Translations under genes and position numbers: made by a program
Shown: positions 23,078 to 28,218 of the stretch, piece after piece
Position numbering within the stretch: position 1 is the first letter of the stretch
Layout of the letters: the number at the start of each line of letters is the position of its first letter
Source: an uncultured Clostridia bacterium
GTDB lineage: Bacteria; Bacillota; Clostridia; UMGS1810
DNA length: 28,218 bases
Reading direction: 5' to 3'
NCBI GenBank assembly: GCA_934463165.1
Contig: CAKSJG010000030.1
Coordinates: 1 to 28,218, forward strand
Notes under the pieces: generated by a model
What the model saw: only the letters and a program-made list of their open reading frames with translations
The model's database searches: none
Told to the model about the DNA's origin: nothing

Positions 23078-23704
23078 TCAGAAAATCTGTCCGGAAAGCT
23101 TAAGCTTTTTCTTGTATGGAAAACTTTTGTCAAACTCATCGGCTTTTTCCTCATCAACCAAATATGCTTTAGGAGGCGTATATTCTCCCGTAATCCCCGT
23201 CAGATAACCGGGGACAAGTTGCTTACATAAGAAAAATGAAGAATCCGCTCCCACAGGTAAGCCGTGATAGCGAATATTAAACTCACTTGCATACGTAAAA
23301 CCGCTTTTGCCGTAAAAATCAATATTGCCCTCAAAGCATACTGCACCGAAGCCTTGTTTCAAAGCCTGCTGCAGTGAATAGTCGAGCAGGATTTTGCCGT
23401 ATCCCTGCCTTTTAAGCTCGGGTGTTATGCAAATCGGCCCCATTGTTACAATCGGCACGCAATTGCCGTTATCAGCCTTGATATTTGCTTTAACAAATAC
23501 ATTCTGACCGATAATTTTGCCGCCCTTTTCCATAACAAAATCAAGCTCCGGCATAAAGCTTTCGTCATTCCTCAGCCGATTAAGCACATAATGCTCAAGA
23601 CAGCCGGGTCTATAGACATTCCAGAAAGCTTCTCTCACAAGGTTTTCAACCATGCGATAATCTTCTTTTTTCTCCAAACGAATTATTAAGTCATTTTTTT
23701 TCAT
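23078..23704 (-). CDS. GNAT-family N-acetyltransferase (YhbS-like)
   Basis: The protein has 208 residues from the ATG at 23702-23704, which has a perfect AGGAGG 7 bases upstream. An open frame extends 28 codons further, but that part lies in a leader hairpin and lacks a ribosome site. The acetyl-CoA loop is in ITPELKRQGYGKILLDYSL (R/Q-x-x-G-x-G). Upstream strands VTMGPICITP and downstream AVCFEGNIDFYGKSGF are typical of the YhbS-like group. The C-terminal 50 residues (from about 160) are a family extension. The substrate is unknown. It has a structured 5' leader and its own weak terminator, so it is likely a single-gene unit. Confidence 0.88.
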   Translation of the reverse strand: MKKNDLIIRLEKKEDYRMVENLVREAFWNVYRPGCLEHYVLNRLRNDESFMPELDFVMEKGGKIIGQNVFVKANIKADNGNCVPIVTMGPICITPELKRQGYGKILLDYSLQQALKQGFGAVCFEGNIDFYGKSGFTYASEFNIRYHGLPVGADSSFFLCKQLVPGYLTGITGEYTPPKAYLVDEEKADEFDKSFPYKKKLKLSGQIF

Positions 23705-23732
23705 TATTTTTTCCTCCTGATAATTGTTGACC

Positions 23733-23797
23733 GCAATATTGGGAGGCTTGTACGGATATTTGCATGCAGCCTCCCGACTACGCTGCAATATCCGAGG
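23733..23797 (-). promoter_or_regulatory. Structured 5' leader of the GNAT gene
   Basis: Two competing stems can form upstream of the GNAT ribosome site. One pairs GGGAGGCT with AGCCTCCC (23741-23748 with 23768-23775). The other pairs CGGATATT-GCA with TGC-AATATCCG (23753-23764 with 23784-23794, one bulge). The arms interleave, so only one stem can form at a time. This may be an attenuator, an unknown structured RNA or a repeat; no known riboswitch class was recognised. Confidence 0.4.
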
Positions 23798-23841
23798 TGT
23801 TGTTTTTCTTCAAACAGCAATACTCCTTAAAATTAATTTTT

Positions 23842-23868
23842 ATATCATTAAGCCTTTCGGCATGATAT
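23842..23868 (-). terminator. Probable terminator of the TetR/LiaF-like/TfoX operon
   Basis: ATATCAT and ATGATAT plus GCC/GGC form a stem with a small internal loop, about 15 bases past the TfoX_N stop. On the minus strand AAAAATTAATTTT follows, a weak T-rich tail. Confidence 0.5.
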
Positions 23869-23883
23869 CACTATGATTTCGGC

Positions 23884-24195
23884 TCACTTCTTTTTTCTGC
23901 CGGGCAGTTCGTCATACATCGCAATGAAAAGCTTTTTCAAAAAAATACTGTCATCCGTATTTTCAACCAAAAGCATTTCCTTTGCTCCTTCATACGGCGG
24001 TTCTGATTTTGCACCCGGCAGCATTTTAACCGCAGAAGGAACAGGTTTTGCCAAAAGTCTGTTATCACAAAGATACGCCGCAATTTTACCGTTATAATAA
24101 ATGATATACTCACCCATCATCTGACGGTACATTATATTATCAAGTCCGTGTAATTTTTCCGATATGTAATTTAAATATTCCTTGCTTGTTGCCAT
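23884..24195 (-). CDS. TfoX/Sxy N-terminal domain protein
   Basis: The protein has 103 residues from the ATG at 24193-24195. An ATG three codons earlier overlaps the AAAGGA ribosome site and is unlikely. The whole protein is a TfoX N-terminal domain: TSKEYLNYISEKLHGL, YRQMMGEYIIYYNGKIAAYL, LLAKPVPSA and PPYEGAKEMLLVEN. It ends MYDELPGRKKK. In Gammaproteobacteria the full-length protein governs competence; stand-alone N-domains like this are common in Firmicutes with no settled role. It follows the LiaF-like gene by 40 bases and is probably co-transcribed from the TetR promoter. Confidence 0.85.
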   Translation of the reverse strand: MATSKEYLNYISEKLHGLDNIMYRQMMGEYIIYYNGKIAAYLCDNRLLAKPVPSAVKMLPGAKSEPPYEGAKEMLLVENTDDSIFLKKLFIAMYDELPGRKKK

Positions 24196-24235
24196 AAATT
24201 CCATCCTTTTGTCCTTACCGCATAAATAACGAATT

Positions 24236-24922
24236 TTAATTCTGCTTTATATCAGCGCCGCCGAATATGCAGCAGCCGTTGACAGTAAGAGTTACATTGT
24301 TTTCGCTGTCAGGCTTTACAATTCGCTTATCGCTTATACCGCCGAACAGGCAAAATGTATTGATTTTTACATTTACGTTGTTAGGCACGATGATTTCAGC
24401 GCCGCCGAACATACAAAACAAATCAAGGCAGGCTCCGTCTGTAATTTTTGCATCCGTCAGATTGCATTTGCTGCCGCCGAATACGGCGCTGACCTTGGCA
24501 ATTGCGATTTCCTCGCCCGAATAGTCGTATTCCTTGGAACAAAATGCAGACATATTTCTCTTTTTGACGTTTTCGTCCGTTATCGGCTTGTTTACAAGGC
24601 AATTTTGGGAATTTACCGATTTTATTATCATTTTAAGCCCGATTAAAACAATGGCAACAGGAATTGTCAGTTCCCACCCGAGAGCATACGTGATTACGCC
24701 CTGCGCAGCCAAGAGCAGATAAACTCCGAGCCACAGAAAAAATATGTTTAAAAGCTTATCATTGCTTGTCACAATACCTGTAATTGCAGGAACAATGATA
24801 AACAACGCCCACCAGCCGTCAAAAGATATATCCATGTCAATCATACCGAATGCGACCAAAAAATAGACAGCTCCGCATATAATCATAGCTGCGCCCAAAA
24901 TAATTCCCGTTAATCTTTTCAT
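24236..24922 (-). CDS. LiaF-like membrane protein with C-terminal beta-helix domain
   Basis: The protein has 228 residues from the ATG at 24920-24922 (AGGAGGG 7 bases upstream; an in-frame TTG two codons earlier is closer to that site). Four hydrophobic helices fill about residues 4-110 and include the repeated WWALFIIVPAI, typical of the DUF5668/LiaF N-terminal region. The C-terminal half repeats an FGG pattern: AVFGGSKCNL, CMFGGAEIIVP, CLFGGISDK and CIFGGADIKQN, the right-handed beta arrangement of LiaF C-terminal domains. LiaF restrains the LiaRS antibiotic-stress system in Bacillus, but no LiaRS lies here. The neighbour is a TetR repressor, whose stop codon TAG forms part of this gene's ribosome site. 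It is likely the main target of that repressor. Confidence 0.85.
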   Translation of the reverse strand: MKRLTGIILGAAMIICGAVYFLVAFGMIDMDISFDGWWALFIIVPAITGIVTSNDKLLNIFFLWLGVYLLLAAQGVITYALGWELTIPVAIVLIGLKMIIKSVNSQNCLVNKPITDENVKKRNMSAFCSKEYDYSGEEIAIAKVSAVFGGSKCNLTDAKITDGACLDLFCMFGGAEIIVPNNVNVKINTFCLFGGISDKRIVKPDSENNVTLTVNGCCIFGGADIKQN

Positions 24923-24934
24923 CGTCAAACCCTC

Positions 24935-25507
24935 CTAATTTTTTGAAGTCATCATCAACATTTGCGCCTTAAACTGCTCTGTCAAAAGCCTGCTTGCATC
25001 TTCCTCCGTAAAGCTGCAGACTCCCGTAGCACACAATGTCCCGATTCCGTAGGTATATATCCACATATTTTCAAAAAGTATTTTTGCCTTTTCGTTATCC
25101 AAACCATAGTTATTTTGAATTGTTTTTACTGATAATGCCGCAGGTTGTCCCAAAAGCGCAAATAAGTCGGCAGAGTTTTTTGCGTCTGTATGCTCTTTCA
25201 TAAACAAAAGCTGATACAGCTTCGGCTCATTCATGCCGAATTTTATCATTTTCATGCCTTCTCTCTTAAATGGAGGCATATCGCAAGAACCGGTAATTTC
25301 AGTGTTTTCCAAACGGGCTGCGGCAGCCTTTACAACCTCTACGTAAAGTTCCTCCATATTCTGAAACTTTGTGAATATCGGCCTTGAGGAACTGCCCAAA
25401 AAAGCGCCGAGCTCGCGTGCCGTCAGTGCGTCAATGCCTTTTCGAGAAACAAGCGCAAGTGCAGCCTCTGTAATTTCTTCTCTTGTAAACCGCGGCTTTG
25501 GCGGCAT
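24935..25507 (-). CDS. TetR/AcrR-family transcriptional regulator
   Basis: The protein has 190 residues from the ATG at 25505-25507. AGGAGGG lies 6 bases upstream; an earlier ATG abuts that site. The N-terminal helix-turn-helix is clear: FTREEITEAALALVSRKG, then ALTARELGAFLGSSSRPIFTKF. The C-terminal helical ligand domain (from about 60) resembles the WHG-type TetR group and carries no recognisable ligand signature. It heads an operon with the LiaF-like gene (stop overlaps its ribosome site) and probably the TfoX_N gene. It is likely self-regulating, since its strong promoter carries a short inverted repeat. Confidence 0.88.
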   Translation of the reverse strand: MPPKPRFTREEITEAALALVSRKGIDALTARELGAFLGSSSRPIFTKFQNMEELYVEVVKAAAARLENTEITGSCDMPPFKREGMKMIKFGMNEPKLYQLLFMKEHTDAKNSADLFALLGQPAALSVKTIQNNYGLDNEKAKILFENMWIYTYGIGTLCATGVCSFTEEDASRLLTEQFKAQMLMMTSKN

Positions 25508-25539
25508 GATCATCCCTCCTTCGGCAATTAAAAACATTC

Positions 25540-25587
25540 GTTGTGCAACATCTGTTTTATTATATAATAAAAACAGGAATTTGTCAA
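25540..25587 (-). promoter_or_regulatory. Consensus promoter of the tetR operon with candidate operator
   Basis: On the minus strand TTGACA (25582-25587) and TATAAT (25559-25564) are 17 bases apart, a perfect consensus. Downstream, GTTG-nn-CAAC (25540-25549) is a small inverted repeat that could bind the TetR protein. So strong a promoter in front of a repressor suggests tight self-repression. Confidence 0.75.
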
Positions 25588-25799
25588 TAATTTTTATGGC
25601 TTCGACATTTCAATCTGTCTTAATCCGTTTTGAAAACAAAAAAATCATATTATGTATTGTGTCATTCGTTTGTTGCCGTGGAACGGAAAAATTTTTTATA
25701 GAAACAGCAATTTGAGATATTGTTAAAATGATTAAAGATATGCATTGACATTTTAAGCGTTTTTTATTGCATAAAACAAGGGGTTTCAGAGGTCAAAAC

Positions 25800-25831
25800 G
25801 GGCAAGGTAATGGTTATATATTACCTTGCCC
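25800..25831 (-). terminator. Strong hairpin downstream of the second AraC gene
   Basis: GGGCAAGGTAAT and ATTACCTTGCCC form a perfect 12-bp stem with an 8-base loop. On the minus strand CGTTTTG follows, only a short T run. It lies about 145 bases past the AraC stop. The gap 25538-25977 otherwise holds the tetR promoter and A+T-rich sequence with no supported gene. Confidence 0.5.
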
Positions 25832-25977
25832 TAAAATAGCGCATTCTTTTTCTACACACAAGCATTTACACTTAATGTTTTGAGTCAAACTTATTTGCAA
25901 TGCAGTTGACAAAAAATCCGTATTTTATGTATTAGCGTATTGGTATAGGAATACAATTTGTTTGCATTATAATATGA

Positions 25978-26769
25978 TTACATTTTTCTGTAAGCTTTAG
26001 GTGATATTCCAAAGTTTCGTTTGAAACAATGGCTGAATGAATACACATCAGAAAAACCGCACCAAATTGCTATATCCGAAACGGGCTTTGATGTATTCAA
26101 AAGTAATTGTTCTGCATTATTCAGGCGAATGTCCTTCAAAAATTCATGCGGTTTCTTTTTATATACATCATAAAAAACACGCCTGAAATGCTTTTCACTC
26201 ATGCCTGTCATTTTCGCAACCTCGCTTATTTTCAAATCAGAATGGCTGTAATTTCTGTTTAGATAATCAAGTGCAATTTCCATTTTATTTGCCGTTTTAT
26301 GAGTAGTTTCATCAAAAATAAGGTCATTGTAAAGCTGACCTATTATCTGATATAAAATCCCGTTGCATATTGTTTGAGAGCCGGGCAAACCCAAACTATA
26401 CTCATTAACAGCTTCCCGAAATAATTTCTCATATCGGTATGCGTTTTTTGACGAGCAAACAGTTCCAAACGGCAGATTTTGTCTTGATGATGCAGGGCTT
26501 GCGTCAAAATTAAAATTGACTGCGATATATGAAACTGCATCGCAACCGTATGTACTGCTTTTATCTATAGAACCCTTGGCTATATATGCGATTTGTCCCT
26601 GTTTTATCTGAATAGTCCTTCCTTGTTTTTCATATCCAAGTGTTCCGTCTGTAACAAAGGCAAGACTATCGTGGTTTCTGGGGTTATTGGATATATAAGG
26701 AGTGCTGTATGTCAGCGTGTCGCAAAAAAACACCGCGTCATGGGTATATACCATAGTTTCTGTTTGCAT
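25978..26769 (-). CDS. AraC-family transcriptional regulator with cupin-like N-terminal domain
   Basis: The protein has 263 residues. The N-terminal domain (about 5-150) looks like the AraC-type sugar/ligand pocket (HDSLAFVTDGTLGYEKQGR, IKQGQIAYIAKGS). The C-terminal AraC DNA-binding domain (about 165-263) is intact: LKISEVAKMTGMSEKHFRRV, then VSDIAIWCGFSDVYSFSHCF and GISPKAYRKM. The ATG has GAGGAA 9 bases upstream. It is divergent from the SDR-glycyl radical enzyme genes across a 154-base gap with two back-to-back promoters, so it probably controls them. The ligand is unknown. Confidence 0.9.
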   Translation of the reverse strand: MQTETMVYTHDAVFFCDTLTYSTPYISNNPRNHDSLAFVTDGTLGYEKQGRTIQIKQGQIAYIAKGSIDKSSTYGCDAVSYIAVNFNFDASPASSRQNLPFGTVCSSKNAYRYEKLFREAVNEYSLGLPGSQTICNGILYQIIGQLYNDLIFDETTHKTANKMEIALDYLNRNYSHSDLKISEVAKMTGMSEKHFRRVFYDVYKKKPHEFLKDIRLNNAEQLLLNTSKPVSDIAIWCGFSDVYSFSHCFKRNFGISPKAYRKM

Positions 26770-26794
26770 TTTTCTATTTCCTCTTTTTTATTTT

Positions 26795-26823
26795 ATTATA
26801 TCACATATTTTTTGTTTTTTCAA
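26795..26823 (-). promoter_or_regulatory. Promoter of the second AraC gene
   Basis: On the minus strand TTGAAA (26818-26823) and TATAAT (26795-26800) are 17 bases apart, ending 25 bases before the AraC ATG. Confidence 0.7.
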
Positions 26824-26862
26824 TAATAATGTCCGTTTGAAACAAATTTTTTTTTTGAAACA

Positions 26863-26890
26863 TTTACATTTTTGAATTTTGCTATATAAT
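26863..26890 (+). promoter_or_regulatory. Promoter of the SDR-glycyl radical enzyme operon
   Basis: TTTACA (26863-26868) and TATAAT (26885-26890) are 16 bases apart, 33 bases before the SDR start. The region between this and the divergent AraC promoter is very A+T-rich and is the likely regulator site. Confidence 0.7.
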
Positions 26891-26923
26891 AAATACAGAG
26901 AAAAATTTTAAGGAGTGAATAAA

Positions 26924-27655
26924 ATGAGAAAGGCTTTGGTTACAGGTGCAAGTCGGGGAATAGGATATGCCATTGCAAAAAAATTATTGCAAAATGATTG
27001 TGCCGTTGTTATAACAGGACGAAATATCTCAAATCTTGAATGTGTTGCGCATGAACTCGGAAAAAATGTATTTCCTATGGTTTGGAACGCTATGGAATTT
27101 GATAAGGCGGAGAAAAAAATTAACGAATCCGCCAAAATTCTTGACGGATTGGATATTGTTGTAAATAATGCCGGAATTTTTGCACAAAGAAATGAATGGG
27201 ATAAAAACAGCCTTTTAAAAACAACAGCAAAGGAATGGCAGGATGTCATAAATGTTAATGCAAGCGCAGTTTTCTTCACAATGCAGGCAACTGTCAATTA
27301 TATGCTTAAAAATGATATAAAAGGCAATATATTAAACATTACATCGGTAGCAGGTGAAGAACCGGTTTACGGTGCATACGGAGGTTCTAAAATACTTGCA
27401 ACGGGGCTGACCCGCGGTTGGGGGAAGATGTTTGCAGCTGACGGAATAACCATAAACGGAATTGCACCCGGACCGGTTGCAACCGAAATGAACAACTGGC
27501 ACGAGGGGGATTCCATGAAACATGACCGAATCCCGTACGGAAGATTTTCGACAATAGATGAAATTGCCGAGCTTGCAATGTATCTTTTGAGCGAAAAAGC
27601 AAAAATGATATGCGGCGAAACAATTATTTTTGACGGCGGATATTCAATAAGATAA
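26924..27655 (+). CDS. Short-chain dehydrogenase/reductase (SDR, FabG-like)
   Basis: The protein has 243 residues from the ATG at 26924. AAGGAG lies 9 bases upstream; an in-frame GTG three codons earlier is part of that site. It is a classical SDR: cofactor loop TGASRGIGYA, NNAG motif (VVNNAGIF), catalytic Ser in ITSVAG, catalytic Tyr-x-x-x-Lys in AYGGSK, and the PGPVATEM turn. It ends FDGGYSIR. The residues after strand 2 (TGRN) suggest NADP(H), but this is not certain. It is followed after 17 bases by a glycyl radical enzyme gene, so it may reduce or oxidise that enzyme's substrate or product. Confidence 0.92.
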   Translation: MRKALVTGASRGIGYAIAKKLLQNDCAVVITGRNISNLECVAHELGKNVFPMVWNAMEFDKAEKKINESAKILDGLDIVVNNAGIFAQRNEWDKNSLLKTTAKEWQDVINVNASAVFFTMQATVNYMLKNDIKGNILNITSVAGEEPVYGAYGGSKILATGLTRGWGKMFAADGITINGIAPGPVATEMNNWHEGDSMKHDRIPYGRFSTIDEIAELAMYLLSEKAKMICGETIIFDGGYSIR

Positions 27656-27672
27656 TATGGAGGACAAACGAA

Positions 27673-28218
27673 ATGAATGAGAGAATAGAAAGTTTGGTTA
27701 AGAAAACTGTTTCGGGTAAAATGTATGTTTACCCGGTAAAAACAGAATATGACCGATGCGACTTGTTTTTGCCGCCGATAAAAATGTCCGCAAAAAGAGT
27801 CTGCGAATATATAAGGAATCAAGAACCCTTGATTGTTGCTGAATCATGCTTTACAGGTTTGATTAAATTTGACGGCAGCGTTGAGGGTGATGTTTTTAAC
27901 AGAAGCGGTCATGTGAATTTTGGTATTGCTTATAATAATTTTTACAATAAGCCGGTAGATAATCTGCTTTCTTTCGAATGGCAGCATTCGGCAGACGATT
28001 TTGCTAAAATCATTAACGGCGGAATAGTCAGTATTAAAGATGAAATTAACAAATCAATCGAAAAACACAAGAATGATGCAGAGGCAACTCAATTCTTGGA
28101 AACGCAATCTGATATATGTGACGCTTTGATTGATTGGGCGGGTAAATGCTCCGAAAAAGCATTGAGTTTTTCTAAAACAGTGTCAAATGAAAAGTATAAG
28201 AAGAATCTGGAGAAACTA
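27673..28218 (+). CDS. Glycyl radical enzyme (pyruvate formate-lyase family), N-terminal part, cut by window edge
   Basis: The open frame runs 182 codons to the last base, starting ATG behind GGAGG. The sequence matches the N-terminal region of PFL-like glycyl radical enzymes: DRCDLFLPPIKMSAKRV.EY, FDGSVEGDVFNRSGHVNFG, NKPVDNLLSFEWQHS.DDF, then a helical stretch with IDWAGKCSEKA. These oxygen-sensitive enzymes act in the cytoplasm with an S-adenosylmethionine radical activase. The active-site Cys and the C-terminal glycine loop lie beyond the window, so the reaction (formate-lyase, diol dehydratase, decarboxylase or other) cannot be told. It is co-oriented with the SDR gene and probably under the divergent AraC regulator. 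The activase gene is expected further right. Confidence 0.82.
   Translation, partial: MNERIESLVKKTVSGKMYVYPVKTEYDRCDLFLPPIKMSAKRVCEYIRNQEPLIVAESCFTGLIKFDGSVEGDVFNRSGHVNFGIAYNNFYNKPVDNLLSFEWQHSADDFAKIINGGIVSIKDEINKSIEKHKNDAEATQFLETQSDICDALIDWAGKCSEKALSFSKTVSNEKYKKNLEKL

Noticed and set aside
23705..23788. 28-codon N-terminal extension of the GNAT protein
   Set aside because: A perfect AGGAGG precedes the internal ATG, and the upstream part falls in leader hairpins without a ribosome site.
27367..27822. 151-codon minus-strand frame
   Set aside because: It overlaps the SDR and glycyl radical enzyme genes, which have full family motifs on the plus strand.
1..28218. CRISPR arrays, tRNA or rRNA genes, transposase or integrase genes
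   Set aside because: None was seen on either strand; the only repeats are those listed.

Overview
The window looks like a chromosomal segment from a low-to-moderate G+C anaerobic Firmicute of the Clostridia (Oscillospirales/Eubacteriales type). The signs are strong AGGAGG-type ribosome sites, TTGACA-17-TATAAT promoters, several GTG/TTG starts, a BlaI/M56 regulatory pair, a Gram-positive pst-phoU-phoB-phoR operon, and the start of a glycyl radical enzyme, which implies anaerobic life. No rRNA, tRNA, CRISPR array or transposase gene was seen. All calls come from reading the sequence; no database search was run.

Region 1 (1-4250, minus strand): a BlaI repressor gene overlaps an M56 (BlaR1-type) zinc protease gene. 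Three single-pass membrane proteins surround them (1-335 partial, 658-1629, 2967-4145) and share the same N-terminal cytoplasmic/anchor segment. That segment resembles what normally follows the protease domain inside one BlaR1-like chain. Here the sensor part appears to be split off, multiplied and given different outer domains. Two homologous promoters suggest co-control by BlaI. A roughly 154-bp MITE-like inverted repeat lies between two of the genes.

Region 2 (4259-10343, minus strand): one operon for envelope precursor sugars, read manA, aminotransferase, wecA/tagO-type UDP-GlcNAc:undecaprenyl-P transferase, UDP-GlcNAc 2-epimerase, then a UPF0371/DUF1846 gene. It has a good promoter and a terminator. 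Region 3 (10419-16997, plus strand): a complete phosphate operon pstS-C-A-B-phoU-phoB-phoR. From pstA onward the genes overlap by a few bases.

Region 4 (17047-22872): a sugar operon on the minus strand (fucose/arabinose-type isomerase, FGGY kinase, DUF4432 epimerase-like protein, class II aldolase), divergent from a PocR-domain AraC activator. The whole cassette is bracketed by direct repeats: the true phoR 3' end on the left, and on the right a phoR fragment (codons 305-344) fused by internal deletion to a copy of the phoR terminator. The cassette may therefore have been inserted or duplicated next to phoR.

Region 5 (22873-28218): an accessory mix. It holds a GNAT acetyltransferase with a structured leader, a TetR / LiaF-like / TfoX_N operon, and an AraC regulator divergent from an SDR gene followed by the first 182 codons of a glycyl radical enzyme cut by the window edge.
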